Shown here piece by piece: positions 55,342 through 64,000 of a stretch of DNA of 64,000 nt. The notes below the pieces were generated by a model. It saw only the letters and a program-made list of their open reading frames with translations. It was not told the DNA's origin and ran no database searches. The stretch covers positions 186,001-250,000 of the forward strand of contig NZ_LZZW01000024.1 of assembly GCF_014170375.1 (NCBI RefSeq). Reading direction: 5' to 3'. The translations under genes and the position numbers were made by a program. Source of the DNA: Variovorax sp. UMC13. GTDB lineage: Bacteria > Pseudomonadota > Gammaproteobacteria > Burkholderiales > Burkholderiaceae_C. Within the stretch, counting starts at the first letter, position 1, and each line of letters begins with the position of its first letter.

Positions 55342-57509
55342 CAGAAGCTGACTTGCATGCCGACCTGGAACTCGCGGCCCGGCATCGAGGTGCCGCAACC
55401 GCCGTTCTGGAAGCGCGGATCGGCGATGCACGGCTTCTGGTCGAGCGCGATGAAGATCGAGCTGCGGTTCAGGTCGAACAGGTTGTTGACCGCCGCGAAC
55501 ACCTTCACGCGCTTGTTGATGCGGTAGTCGCCGCGCAGGTTCCAGACGGTGAAGGCGCCCTTCCTGTGGATGTAGGTGCTGTAGGGCTCGCCCTGCGGGA
55601 TCAGCAGCGCTTCCTCGGTGTCGTACCACATCGGTCCGCGCAGCAGCGCACCGATCTGCAGGCTCCAGTCGTCGGGCAGCTTGCCGGCGCCGCGGCCGTA
55701 GCGCAGGCCCAGCGAGGCCTCGTACTTGTACATGCGCTGCACGCGGTCGGTGTCGAGCGCGGTCGCGCCCTTGTCGCGCATCGTGAAGTTGTAGTAGCCG
55801 TTGGCGTAGGCGTTGAGGCTGTGGGCGCCGGTCGAGAAGTTCAGCGCCTTCGCCAGGTCCACGTTGGCGCTGGCCTCGATGCCGCGCACCACGATGTCGG
55901 CCGCGTTGTTGGCGTAGTCCGAGGTGTTGGTGGTCGGGCCGCGCGAGACGGTGATGATGCGGTCGGAGATCGTGTTCTGGAACAGCGCCACGTCCACGTT
56001 CCAGACCGGCAGCTGCAGCGTGCCGCCGAACTCGATCTGGCGGTTGCTCTCGGGCTTGAGGTTCGGGTTGCCGAAGCTGCGGCCGCCGCCCACCGCGGTG
56101 AAGTCCGAGCCCAGCTCGGTCGAGGTCGGGGCGCGGAAGCCGGTCGAGATGCCGGTGCGCAGGTTCAGCACGTCGAGCGCGCGCCAGGTCGCGCCGGTCG
56201 ACCAGGTGGTCTCGCCGTACGACTGGCTGCCGCTGCGCTGCAGCGGCAGGTTGGGCGTGGCATCGAAGCTGGTGCGGCCTTCGGTGCGGCGCGCGCCGCC
56301 GCGCACCGTCACGCGGTCGTTGAAGAACTTCTGCGAATCCTCGAAGTACAGCGCGTTGACATGCTCGGTCTGGTTGTTGTCGTAGGGCGCGACCTGGCCG
56401 GTGGGGCCGCCGGGCAGCGCGACGCGGAAGCGGTCCGAGCGCAGCCGGCTGCGTTCCCAGTCGTAGCCCAGCAGCAGGTCGTTGCCCTGCCCCAGCTTGA
56501 AGCGCGGCTGCAGGCGCGTGCCCAGGATGTCGAGCTTGCGGTCGTTGTAGTCGCTCGAGGTGCCGGGCGTGGCCCGCGTGCCGGAGCGCACCACGGGCGA
56601 GGCCCACTTGAACTCGTCCTCGTCCGCCACCGAGTAGATCTGCGCCATCCAACTGATGCGGTCATCTGCGGTGCGGCCTTCGTAGGTGAGGTCGGCCGAG
56701 GCGTTGGTGCGGTCGTCCTTGCTGATGGTGTTGGCGCCCGATCCGCGGAAGCCCGCGTTGTAGATGCCGTCGGTGCGCAGCTTGAGTTCGAGCCGGTTGC
56801 GCTCGTCGACCTGGAAGCCCAGCGCGCCCGCGAAGCCGCGGCGTTCCCAGCCCGTGTTGGCCAGCTTGCCGCCGCCCTTGCCCGATTCGTAATCGTCGCG
56901 CTGGCCGCCCGACACGCCGAAGTACCAGTCGAAGCGTTCGCCGCCGCCGCTGGTCTGCGCATTGGCCTGCACGCCGCCCCAGGAGCCCACGCTGAGACCG
57001 GCCTGGCTCGGCGGCGCGTTGTAGCCGCTCTTCATGATGATGTTGATCACGCCGCCCATGTTCTGGCTGCCGTAGATCACCGAGGCCGGGCCGCGCACGA
57101 TCTCGATGCGCTCGACCTCGTTGGCGCTGAGCTTCGAGATGTTGGCCGTGCCCGCGCGCCGGCCGTTGACCAGCACCAGCACCTGGCCCTTGTAGTCGCG
57201 GCCCTGGCCGTCGCTGGTGGCGCCGCGGATGTTGATCGAGGTCTGCGCCGCGGTCCATTCGCTGAAGAAGCCGACCGCGTTCTCGGCCAGCAGGTCGGTC
57301 ACCGACTTGGCGGTCGAGCGGTCGATGGCGGCGCGGTCGATCACCTGCGTGGTCGCGGCGATGCTGGCGCGCGCCTCGGGGCGGGCCGTGGCCGTGACGA
57401 AGATCTCATTGAGGGCATCGGCTTCCTGCGCCATGCTCTGGCCCGCGGCCATCGAGAGCAAACCCAGCACGCCCACTCGGGCCGGGTTCAGGATCGTTAT
57501 TTTTTTCAT
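55341..57509 (-). CDS. TonB-dependent outer-membrane receptor, BtuB-like
   Basis: A 722-residue receptor. The signal peptide is residues 1-31 (ending SMAQE) and the TonB box region is ALNEIFVTATARPE. The plug domain contains INIRGATSDGQGRDYKGQVL, RIEIVRGPASVIYGSQNMGG and VINIIMKSGY. A 22-strand-type barrel follows, ending in the aromatic GREFQVGMQVSF. As first gene after the cobalamin riboswitch it is expected to import cobalamin or a precursor such as a cobinamide. The ATG at 57509 is preferred; the upstream frame runs through riboswitch RNA. Confidence 0.92.
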   Translation of the reverse strand: MKKITILNPARVGVLGLLSMAAGQSMAQEADALNEIFVTATARPEARASIAATTQVIDRAAIDRSTAKSVTDLLAENAVGFFSEWTAAQTSINIRGATSDGQGRDYKGQVLVLVNGRRAGTANISKLSANEVERIEIVRGPASVIYGSQNMGGVINIIMKSGYNAPPSQAGLSVGSWGGVQANAQTSGGGERFDWYFGVSGGQRDDYESGKGGGKLANTGWERRGFAGALGFQVDERNRLELKLRTDGIYNAGFRGSGANTISKDDRTNASADLTYEGRTADDRISWMAQIYSVADEDEFKWASPVVRSGTRATPGTSSDYNDRKLDILGTRLQPRFKLGQGNDLLLGYDWERSRLRSDRFRVALPGGPTGQVAPYDNNQTEHVNALYFEDSQKFFNDRVTVRGGARRTEGRTSFDATPNLPLQRSGSQSYGETTWSTGATWRALDVLNLRTGISTGFRAPTSTELGSDFTAVGGGRSFGNPNLKPESNRQIEFGGTLQLPVWNVDVALFQNTISDRIITVSRGPTTNTSDYANNAADIVVRGIEASANVDLAKALNFSTGAHSLNAYANGYYNFTMRDKGATALDTDRVQRMYKYEASLGLRYGRGAGKLPDDWSLQIGALLRGPMWYDTEEALLIPQGEPYSTYIHRKGAFTVWNLRGDYRINKRVKVFAAVNNLFDLNRSSIFIALDQKPCIADPRFQNGGCGTSMPGREFQVGMQVSF

Positions 57510-57656
57510 GCGTGTTCCAACCGCCCCGCCACCCCGCGGAGCCTCAACCATTGAATACGCTGAAGAAGAAAGAACGCCTCGCGGCCAAGCCCGGTGCGTG
57601 TGTGCACCGGCTTGCCCGGACCCTCGCTCTCCCGCAGCGGCCGAAGCGGTTGCGAA

Positions 57657-57900
57657 GGCCGGTATCCGGGCTTGCGGACCGTCCTGCATGCGCGTTGCAT
57701 GCAGGACCGAAACCCTCGCCTTCCCACGCCGTGAGGCGCAGTGACTGCCATGCCGACAAGGCATGCGCGTGAGGGATTCTTCGAGATCCGCTGACCGTTG
57801 CGGGGGCAGCGCAGGACTTGTCGCGTCGTGTGAAGACGCAAGGCACCTGCTTCCCGTTTAACCCCGAGACCCTCAAGCGATGAGAGCGTGCGGGGCACCT
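57657..57900 (-). ncRNA. Cobalamin (AdoCbl) riboswitch
   Basis: On the minus strand the leader contains the conserved elements in order. They are a GGTGCC start, AAACGGGAAGCAGGTGC, the core CTGCGCTGCCCCCGCAACGG with a following TCAGCGG, then CACTG and CCTCACGGCGTGGGAAGGCG, and the closing GCCCGGATACCGGCC. These are the B12-box and core helices of the class. The 147 bases to the receptor ATG at 57509 hold the expression platform, including a purine-rich stretch that could expose or hide the ribosome site. Bound cobalamin should switch off the nine-gene operon. Confidence 0.93.
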
Positions 57901-57946
57901 TCGAACCGTGCGGGCGCGGCGCTCACAGCGCCGGCCCGACCACAGA

Positions 57947-57974
57947 ATTATAGGAAGGTAAAGAAATCTGACAG
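57947..57974 (-). promoter_or_regulatory. Sigma-70 promoter of the cobalamin operon
   Basis: Reading minus-strand, -35 CTGTCA (57969-57974), a 16-base spacer and a perfect -10 TATAAT (57947-57952). Transcription would start near 57940, about 40 bases before the first riboswitch element. It is one of the few AT-rich spots in this GC-rich region and lies after the fasciclin gene stop at 58011. Confidence 0.7.
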
Positions 57975-58010
57975 CTTGCCGCGCGAGGCTTGCTGTCGGA
58001 GGCGGCCTGC

Positions 58011-58568
58011 TTACTTGGGCAGCAGCACCTTGTCGACCACGTGGATCACGCCGTTCGACTGGTAGACGTCGGCGATGGTCACGTTGGCGGTGCCGCCCTT
58101 TTCGTCGGTCACGGTCACCATGCCGCCGGTGCTCTTGGCCACCAGCGTGCCGCCCGCGACGGTCTTGAGCGAGGCCATGCCCTTGCCGTCGTCGATCATC
58201 TTCATGAGCGACTTGGCATCGACCTTGCCGGCCACCACGTGGTAGGTGAGGATGGTCGTGAGCGTGCCCTTGTTCTCGGGCTTGAGCAGCGTGTCGACCG
58301 TGCCGGCCGGCAGGGCCGCGAAGGCGGTGTTGGTGGGCGCGAAGACGGTGAACGGACCCGGGCCCTTGAGCGTCTCGACCAGGCCGGCGGCCTTGACCGC
58401 GGCGACCAGGGTCGTGTGGTCCTTGGAATTCACGGCGTTGTCGATGATGTCCTTGGTGGCGTACATCGGCGCGCCGCCGACGGTGACCTGGGCGATGGCG
58501 GAGACCGCACCGACCGACAGGGCGGCTGCGAGTGCGAGGGAAGCGAGGCGTGAGAACTTGGCTTGCAT
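58011..58568 (-). CDS. Secreted fasciclin-domain protein
   Basis: A 185-residue exported protein. The signal peptide is residues 1-26 (ending VSAIAQ). One FAS1 domain follows, with the H1 motif GPFTVFAPTNTAFAALPAGT, the YH motif TILTYHVVAGKV and the H2-like GVIHVVDKVLLP. FAS1 proteins mediate adhesion or bind small ligands. It is monocistronic and sits immediately upstream of the cobalamin operon promoter; no functional link is evident. Confidence 0.9.
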   Translation of the reverse strand: MQAKFSRLASLALAAALSVGAVSAIAQVTVGGAPMYATKDIIDNAVNSKDHTTLVAAVKAAGLVETLKGPGPFTVFAPTNTAFAALPAGTVDTLLKPENKGTLTTILTYHVVAGKVDAKSLMKMIDDGKGMASLKTVAGGTLVAKSTGGMVTVTDEKGGTANVTIADVYQSNGVIHVVDKVLLPK

Positions 58569-58668
58569 GGATGGCTCCTGTTGCGTTCACCGCCACGAAG
58601 ATGCGCGGCGGGTGAAAGGGATACGGCCCCGCCCGCGCCTTGGATTCAAGCGATGCGAAATCTGCGCT

Positions 58669-59742
58669 TCAAAGTGCGCGCAGCTGCGCCAGGTCGGGTT
58701 TTTCCAGCCATTGCTGCAGTTCGTCGGCCAGGCGCTGCGCCTCGGCCGCGGCGGTGCGCCAGGCCTGGATGCGGCCCGCCAGGTCGTTGCCGTAGCGCAG
58801 GAAGTCGTTGCGGTCGGGCAGCTTGCCGTTGGGCAGGGTCGCGACCCATTCGGGCGCCGGCGCCAGCACCACCATGGCGTCGAGGAAAGGCGTGGCCTTG
58901 TGGCGCCACTTGAGGCCCTTGTCCAGCCAGCCCGGCACCACCGCCTGCTGGAAGTGCGGATACAGCACGATGCCCTGGGGCCCCGCGCGGTAGTCCAGGT
59001 GCAGGTGGTAGTCGGTGATGCCGCCGTCCCAGTAGGCCCCGGGCGGCGCGCCCGGGATGTCGTGCACCGCCTCGAGCATGAAGGGGATCGAGCACGAGGC
59101 CTGCAGCGCCGGCGCGAAGTTGGCTTCGCTCAGCGCCACGCGGCGGGTCGCGAAATCGGTGGTGGCAAAAGGCAGGGCCGCATCCGGCGTCGAGAACACC
59201 ACACGCTCCAGCCAGCCGCCCAGCGCCTTGCGCCGCACGCCGTTGGCCATGAAGGCGCCCAGGTAGCCCAGCGCCGTGCGCCCCCGCCCCTCGCGGCCCA
59301 GCAGGTGCCGGCCATGGGCGGTGATCACATGCAGGCTGTAGCGCGGATGCTTCAGCACCTCCTGCGCCCGGCCGCCGTAGAAGCTGCGCAAGCCCGCGCC
59401 GAACTGCGCGCTGACCTGCTTCGCCGTGAGCCGCTTCTGGCCCGGCGGCAGTTCGAAGTGCTGGGTGATGTAGCCGTCCTCGAAGTCGCGCAGCGCGCGC
59501 ATCGGGTCGTCGAGGCAGGCATTGGCCAGCCGCCAGGCGCCGATGGAGGCCCCCACCAGGTCGATGGGCTGGTCGGAACGCGGCAGCCAGTCGCCGAACA
59601 GGAAGCGGTCGATGGGGCCGAGGATCAGGCCCTTGGGCCCGCCCGCCGCGCCCGGCACCACGCGCACGTCCTCGGGCCGCAGGCCCTGCGCTTCGATCAG
59701 GCGCCTGGCGGCCGGTCCGGCATGGATGCGCAGTGCCTTCAT
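58669..59742 (-). CDS. Patatin-like phospholipase-family protein
   Basis: A 357-residue alpha/beta hydrolase of the patatin group. The oxyanion-type loop is VVPGAAGGPKGLIL, the nucleophile elbow GASIG at residues 64-68 (Ser66) and the catalytic Asp lies in YWDGGITDYH. The Ser-Asp dyad is complete, so lipid acyl-hydrolase activity is plausible. No signal peptide is present, suggesting a cytoplasmic location. It is 12 bases downstream of the tex gene and may be cotranscribed. Confidence 0.85.
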   Translation of the reverse strand: MKALRIHAGPAARRLIEAQGLRPEDVRVVPGAAGGPKGLILGPIDRFLFGDWLPRSDQPIDLVGASIGAWRLANACLDDPMRALRDFEDGYITQHFELPPGQKRLTAKQVSAQFGAGLRSFYGGRAQEVLKHPRYSLHVITAHGRHLLGREGRGRTALGYLGAFMANGVRRKALGGWLERVVFSTPDAALPFATTDFATRRVALSEANFAPALQASCSIPFMLEAVHDIPGAPPGAYWDGGITDYHLHLDYRAGPQGIVLYPHFQQAVVPGWLDKGLKWRHKATPFLDAMVVLAPAPEWVATLPNGKLPDRNDFLRYGNDLAGRIQAWRTAAAEAQRLADELQQWLEKPDLAQLRAL

Positions 59743-59754
59743 CGGGGAGGCGGC

Positions 59755-62133
59755 TTACTTGCCGCGCAGCCCCTGCAGCTTGGCGAAGGCGCTGGCCATC
59801 TGGCCCGCGGGCTGCGGCGTGTTGTCGCGGCGCTGGCCCTGCTGCTGGCCGCGGCCCGCGCCTTCGAAGCGGTTGTCGCGCGGGCCGTCTCGGCGCGCGG
59901 GCGAAGCGTCGAGGCGCATCGACAGGCCGATGCGCTTGCGCGCCACGTCGACCTCCATCACCTTGACCTTGACGATGTCGCCGGTCTTGACGATCTCGCG
60001 CGCGTCTTCCACGAACTTGTTGGCCAGCTGGCTCACGTGGACCAGGCCGTCCTGATGCACGCCCAGGTCGATGAAGGCGCCGAACTGCGCGACGTTGCTC
60101 ACCGTGCCTTCGAGGATCATGCCCTCCTTCAAGTCGGCGATGTCCTCGACGCCGTCGTTGAAGCGCGCCACCTTGAAGTCGGGGCGCGGGTCGCGGCCCG
60201 GCTTCTCGAGTTCGCCCAGGATGTCCTTGACCGTGATCACGCCGAACTTCTCGTTGGCGAAGAGTTCGGGCTTGAGCGCCTTGAGCATGTCGGCGCGGCC
60301 CATCAGCTCGGTGATGGGCTTGCCGGTCTTGACCATGATCTGTTCGACCAGCGGGTAGGTTTCCGGGTGCACGCCGGTGATGTCCAGCGGGTTGCTGCCG
60401 TCGCGCACGCGCAGGAAGCCCGCGCTCTGCTCGAAGGCCTTGGGGCCGAAGCCCGTGACCTCGAGCAGCTGCTTGCGGGTGGCGAAGGCGCCGTTGGCCT
60501 CGCGCCAGCGCACCACCGCCTTGGCCACGCTGGCCGACAGGCCCGACACGCGCGACAGCAGCGGCACGCTGGCGGTGTTGAGGTCCACGCCCACCGAGTT
60601 CACACAGTCTTCCACCACCGCGCTCAGCGTGCGCGCGAGTTCGCTCTGGTTCACGTCGTGCTGGTACTGGCCCACGCCGATCGACTTGGGATCGATCTTC
60701 ACCAGTTCGGCCAACGGGTCCTGCAGGCGGCGCGCGATGCTGGCCGCGCCGCGCAGGCTCACGTCCACGTCGGGCATCTCCTGCGAGGCGAATTCGCTGG
60801 CGGAATAGACCGAGGCGCCGGCCTCGCTCACCACCACCTTGTCGATGGCCATGGGCGTCGCGCCGGCCTGGTCGGCCATCTTCGCCAGCAGCTTGATCAG
60901 GTCGGCCGCCAGCTTGTCGGTCTCGCGGCTGGCGGTGCCGTTGCCGATCGCGATCAGGTTCACGCCGTGCTTGGCGCAGAGCTTGCCCAGCGTGTGCAGC
61001 GAGCCTTCCCAGTCCTTGCGCGGCTCGTGCGGGAACACGGTGGCGGTCTCGACCAGCTTGCCGGTCGCATCGACCACCGCCACCTTCACGCCGGTGCGGA
61101 TGCCCGGGTCGAGGCCCAGCACCACGCGGCGGCCCGCGGGCGCGGCCAGCAGCAGGTCGCGCAGGTTGTCGGCGAAGACCTTGATGGCGGTCTTCTCGGC
61201 ATCCTCGCGCAGGCGGGTGAACAGGTCGCGCTCGGTCGAGAGCGAAAGCTTCACGCGCCAGGTCCAGGCCACGCACTTGCGGATCAGGTCGTCCGACAGG
61301 CGGGCCGCGTGGCTCCAGCCCAGGTGCAATGCAATGCGGCCTTCGGCCACGCTGGGCTTGCCCGGCTCGGGCTCGACCGGCAGCACCAGCTTGGCGTCGA
61401 GGATGTCGAGCGCGCGGCCGCGGAACACCGCCAGCGCGCGGTGCGAGGGCACGCGGCCGATGGGCTCGTCGTAGTCGAAGTAGTCGCGGAACTTGGACAC
61501 GTCGACGTTGTTCTCGTCCTTGCCGGTCATCAGCGTGGACTTGAACAGGCCTTCGCTCCAGAGCCACTCGCGCAGCCGCTGCACCAGCGCCGCGTCCTCG
61601 GCCCAGCGCTCCGACAGGATGTCGCGCACGCCGTCGAGCACGGCCGGCACGGTGGAGAAATCGGGGCCCGGCTTGCCGTCGTCCAGCGTCTCGGCGGGCT
61701 TGAGAAAGGCCTTGGCTTCGACGGCCGGGTCCAGCGTCGGGTCGGCGAAGAGCTTGTCGGCCAGCGGCTCGATGCCGAACTCGCGCGCGATCTGGCCCTT
61801 GGTGCGGCGCTTCTGCTTGAAGGGCAGGTAGAGGTCTTCCAGCTCCTGCTTGGTCGCCACGGTGGCGATCGCGATGCGCAGCGCGTCGGTCAGCTTGCCC
61901 TGCTCGTCGATGCTCTTCATCACGGCCGTGCGGCGCTCGTCGAGTTCGCGCAGGTAGGCCAGGCGCGCCTCGAGTTCGCGCAGCTGGATGTCGTCGAGGC
62001 CGTCGGTGGCCTCCTTGCGGTAGCGGGCGATGAAGGGCACCGTGGCGCCGCCGTCGAGCAGCTCGATGGCCGCCTTCACCTGGTGCTCGCCGACCTTGAT
62101 TTCGGACGCGAGCTGGCGAATGATTTTCTGCAT
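59755..62133 (-). CDS. tex: Tex-family RNA-binding transcription accessory protein
   Basis: A 792-residue Tex protein. The N-terminal helix-turn-helix region begins with EIKVGEHQVKAAIELLDGG and TVPFIARYRKEATDGLDD. The YqgF-like nuclease fold has VVLGLDPGIRTGVKVAVVD, the helix-hairpin-helix region VRDGSNPLDITGVHPETYPL, and the C-terminal S1 RNA-binding domain contains EGTVSNVAQFGAFIDLGVHQ with GLVHVSQLANKFV. A basic Gly/Gln/Arg tail follows. Full length for the family. The ATG at 62133 is used; the long upstream frame is shadow. Confidence 0.95.
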   Translation of the reverse strand: MQKIIRQLASEIKVGEHQVKAAIELLDGGATVPFIARYRKEATDGLDDIQLRELEARLAYLRELDERRTAVMKSIDEQGKLTDALRIAIATVATKQELEDLYLPFKQKRRTKGQIAREFGIEPLADKLFADPTLDPAVEAKAFLKPAETLDDGKPGPDFSTVPAVLDGVRDILSERWAEDAALVQRLREWLWSEGLFKSTLMTGKDENNVDVSKFRDYFDYDEPIGRVPSHRALAVFRGRALDILDAKLVLPVEPEPGKPSVAEGRIALHLGWSHAARLSDDLIRKCVAWTWRVKLSLSTERDLFTRLREDAEKTAIKVFADNLRDLLLAAPAGRRVVLGLDPGIRTGVKVAVVDATGKLVETATVFPHEPRKDWEGSLHTLGKLCAKHGVNLIAIGNGTASRETDKLAADLIKLLAKMADQAGATPMAIDKVVVSEAGASVYSASEFASQEMPDVDVSLRGAASIARRLQDPLAELVKIDPKSIGVGQYQHDVNQSELARTLSAVVEDCVNSVGVDLNTASVPLLSRVSGLSASVAKAVVRWREANGAFATRKQLLEVTGFGPKAFEQSAGFLRVRDGSNPLDITGVHPETYPLVEQIMVKTGKPITELMGRADMLKALKPELFANEKFGVITVKDILGELEKPGRDPRPDFKVARFNDGVEDIADLKEGMILEGTVSNVAQFGAFIDLGVHQDGLVHVSQLANKFVEDAREIVKTGDIVKVKVMEVDVARKRIGLSMRLDASPARRDGPRDNRFEGAGRGQQQGQRRDNTPQPAGQMASAFAKLQGLRGK

Positions 62134-62214
62134 GTCTGAATGAACCCTGGGCGCGCAATAAAGCGCAGCAGTTTGCCATAGGCCCCGCGGGGCGCCGGGC
62201 TCACAATCGCTTGC

Positions 62215-62715
62215 ATGTTGATCCGCTTGCGCCGCCTGCTCCGCCTCGTCGCCACCGTGCTGCTGGTGCCGGTGCTCCTGTTCGAGGAATGGGGCTGGGA
62301 ACCGCTGGCCGCGCAGGTCGCCAGGCTGGCGCGCCTGCCGCTGTGGGCGCGGCTCGAAGGCTGGGTGCGCAGCCTGCCGCCCTGGGGCGCGCTGCTGACC
62401 TTCGCGCTGCCCGTGATCGCGCTGCTGCCGATCAAGCTGCTCGCGCTGTTCCTGTTCGGCCGCGGCCACTATGCGAGCGGCGTGCTGCTGCTGGGCGCGG
62501 CCAAGCTCGCGGGCACGGCGGTGGTGGCGCGGCTGTTCCAGCTGGTGCAGCCCACGCTGATGCGCATCGGCTGGTTCGCGCGCTGGTATCCGCGCTGGAC
62601 CGCATGGAAGGACCGTGTGCTGGGCCTGGTGCGGCAGAGCGCGCCCTGGCGTGCGGTGCGGCAGATGAAGGCCGGCACGCGCCGGTATTGGCGCGCGTTC
62701 TGGCGCCTGCGCTAG
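62215..62715 (+). CDS. Small membrane protein of unknown function
   Basis: A 166-residue protein with two clear hydrophobic segments: LVATVLLVPVLLFEEWGW near the N-terminus, and LLTFALPVIALLPIKLLALFL at about residues 61-81 followed by a weaker one to about 110. The C-terminal 50 residues are Arg/Trp-rich and basic, predicted cytoplasmic. Divergent from tex across 81 bases. Its stop overlaps the convergent DUF3325 gene stop by four bases. No recognised family motif. Confidence 0.75.
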   Translation: MLIRLRRLLRLVATVLLVPVLLFEEWGWEPLAAQVARLARLPLWARLEGWVRSLPPWGALLTFALPVIALLPIKLLALFLFGRGHYASGVLLLGAAKLAGTAVVARLFQLVQPTLMRIGWFARWYPRWTAWKDRVLGLVRQSAPWRAVRQMKAGTRRYWRAFWRLR

Positions 62716-62999
62716 GCCTTCCGCCGGCCCTGCAGCAGCAAGGCGACAAACACCAGCCCGGCCGCCAGGCTGGTGTGGCCGCTGAAGCTCACCAGCCCCA
62801 GGCCCCAGCCCTGCGCACCCACCAGCACGCCAAGCGCGAGCAGCAGCGCGCTCCAGCCCGCCACGCGCAGCCGACGGGTCAGCGACGGCGCGAAGGCATG
62901 CGCGAACAGCTCCTCCTGGTGCCGCTCCATGGCCAGCGCCAGCGCGGCGAAGCCCGGCAGGCACAGCACGAAGGCCAGCCCGTGGAACCAGCCGTTCAT
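62712..62999 (-). CDS. DUF3325-like small membrane protein
   Basis: A 95-residue protein with three hydrophobic segments (LAFVLCLPGFAALALAM, VAGWSALLLALGVLVGA and SLAAGLVFVALLLQG). A polar LFAHAFAPSLTRRLR loop separates the first two. It matches the size and pattern of DUF3325 proteins that accompany PepSY membrane proteins and TonB receptors in iron-uptake clusters. Its start overlaps the PepSY gene stop (62996-62999), so the two are cotranscribed. Confidence 0.7.
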   Translation of the reverse strand: MNGWFHGLAFVLCLPGFAALALAMERHQEELFAHAFAPSLTRRLRVAGWSALLLALGVLVGAQGWGLGLVSFSGHTSLAAGLVFVALLLQGRRKA

Positions 63000-64000
63000 G
63001 CGCCCTCCCCGGCCGGCGTGGCCGTGGTGGTCACCGGCGCGACCGCGCGGCGCGCGGGCTTGACCTTCGCGCTGTGGCGCATCGTGCGGATCGCCAGCAG
63101 CGCATGCAGCGCGGCCAGCGCCCACAGCGTGAGCTCCAGGCCGGCGAAGACCCAGTCACCGGCCAGGAGGCTGCGCCACAGCGGTCGCTCGGTGGTGAAG
63201 GCGCTCACGATGGGCAGCAGCGCGAGCGCGGCGGTGGCGATCCAGAGCTGCTCGATCCAGGCGCGCTTCGCGGGCCGCAGCATCGCGTGCAGCAGCGCCA
63301 GGCCCCAGACGATGAACAGCAGGTCGACCTCCCACTCGCTGCGCCGGGGCAGATCGAGCGGCAGCAGCCGGTTGCCCCACAGGAAGGCCGTCATGGCGAT
63401 CGACAGGCCCGCGATGGCCGCGATGTTCAGCCGCTCCACCAGCCAGAAGCCGACATACGGTCTGTCGGGGTCGGGCAGCTTCTGCCGCCGCTTGACGGTC
63501 CACATCACCAGCCCGGTGCCCACCATCGCGGTGCCGGCCAGGCTCACGAGGAAGTAGAGCCAGCGCGTCGCGGTATCGCCGAAGCGGCCCAGGTGCAGCG
63601 CGTACATCACGCCGCGGGTCTCGGCCGCGGGGCCCACGCTGTCCTTGGTCTCGAGCAGCTTGCCGGTCGTGCCTTCGAACAGCATGTACTGCGGGCTCAC
63701 CGAGGCACGGCCCTCGTCGCCGCGCGAGACGGTCACGCGCGCGGCGGCGTCGCCCGGCAGCGTGATGTTCACGCGCTGGATGTTGTCGCGGCCCCAGCGC
63801 GCCTGCGCCTGCCGCACCATGTCCTCGATCGGCGCGAGCGTCGCGGCCTGGCCGGTGGGCTTGGCGGGCGTGATGAAGGCGCTCAGCTGGGCCGAGAGCT
63901 CCTGCCGCTCGGCCGGGGTCTTGAACGCCGCCTGGCTGCCCCAGGGCATGTACAGCGCGGCCAGTGTGATCAGCCCGGTGTAGGTGATCATCAGGTGGAA
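62996..64000 (-). CDS. PepSY-associated transmembrane protein (PiuB-like), 5' end outside the window
   Basis: The last 334 residues of a larger inner-membrane protein; the frame is open to base 64000. Visible parts are a transmembrane helix at ITYTGLITLAALYMPWG and a periplasmic PepSY-like stretch (QRVNITLPGDAAARVTVSRG and SPQYMLFEGTTGKLL). The conserved GVMYALHLGRFGDTATRWLY and a further four or so helices follow. Such proteins are found in iron or siderophore uptake clusters and may reduce ferric complexes. With the DUF3325 gene it suggests an iron-transport cluster continuing to the right. Confidence 0.85.
   Translation of the reverse strand, partial: FHLMITYTGLITLAALYMPWGSQAAFKTPAERQELSAQLSAFITPAKPTGQAATLAPIEDMVRQAQARWGRDNIQRVNITLPGDAAARVTVSRGDEGRASVSPQYMLFEGTTGKLLETKDSVGPAAETRGVMYALHLGRFGDTATRWLYFLVSLAGTAMVGTGLVMWTVKRRQKLPDPDRPYVGFWLVERLNIAAIAGLSIAMTAFLWGNRLLPLDLPRRSEWEVDLLFIVWGLALLHAMLRPAKRAWIEQLWIATAALALLPIVSAFTTERPLWRSLLAGDWVFAGLELTLWALAALHALLAIRTMRHSAKVKPARRAVAPVTTTATPAGEGA

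Noticed and set aside
58246..62139. Plus-strand open frame of nearly 1,300 codons opposite tex and patatin
   Set aside because: Antisense shadow of two well-supported genes, rich in His, Gln, Arg and Gly with no recognisable domain.

Overview
The window is GC-rich chromosomal DNA from a betaproteobacterium, most likely Burkholderiales/Comamonadaceae and probably Variovorax or a close relative. That placement is an inference from gene content: four Bug-type (TctC-like) solute receptors, CaiB/acyl-CoA dehydrogenase/MaoC catabolic operons, a DUF3325/PepSY pair and a cobalamin-riboswitch operon with CobN-ChlI-ChlD. Two stretches are visibly AT-richer than the rest, about 28.2-31.4 kb and 42.7-44.7 kb, and look like accessory DNA.

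Layout. 0-7.7 kb: the 5' end of etfB, an MscS channel next to a histone-deacetylase-like hydrolase, a MoxR/DUF58/transglutaminase operon and a lytic transglycosylase. 7.7-15.2 kb: a six-gene minus-strand operon (MaoC hydratase, acyl-CoA dehydrogenase, CaiB CoA-transferase, PrpD-like, CitE-like lyase, Bug receptor) with a divergent LysR regulator, suited to a branched C5 dicarboxylate. 15.2-20.4 kb: a PHP-motif lipoprotein, then a tight three-gene unit of unknown function (zinc-ribbon kinase-like protein, VWA protein, divergent adenylosuccinate-synthetase paralog). 20.5-26.6 kb: an AprA/fumarate-reductase-type flavoprotein, a 2x[4Fe-4S] ferredoxin and a sulfonate-type binding protein, followed by an HscC Hsp70 and its J-like partner. 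27.1-28.1 kb: a second Bug receptor.

28.2-37.0 kb is a contact-dependent-inhibition type locus read on the minus strand. It has an FhaB/CdiA-like exoprotein gene (31398-37034) interrupted by one in-frame TAG, a DUF596-type immunity gene overlapping its stop, then partial and scrambled copies of the exoprotein gene interspersed with orphan immunity-like genes. These include an Imm8-like gene and a gene carrying two in-frame TAG codons. No TpsB (FhaC-type) transporter lies in the window.

37.4-42.7 kb: a third Bug receptor, a DJ-1/PfpI protein, then an OmpR/TctD-like regulator, a histidine kinase and a fourth Bug receptor in one operon. 42.96-44.68 kb: an AT-rich, isolated HipA-like kinase apparently fused to a DUF3037-like domain. 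44.7-57.9 kb: one long minus-strand operon behind a promoter and cobalamin riboswitch, encoding TonB receptor, BtuF, BtuC and BtuD-like transporter parts, an LLM flavin oxidoreductase, CobW, CobN, ChlI-like and ChlD-like proteins. It couples uptake of a corrinoid or cobalt compound to cobalt chelation. 58-64 kb: fasciclin protein, patatin, Tex, small membrane proteins and a PepSY membrane protein cut by the window end.

The best candidates for an undescribed system are the three-gene unit at 17123-20411 and the fused HipA-like kinase at 42960-44678. I saw no tRNA, rRNA, CRISPR array, transposase or integrase.
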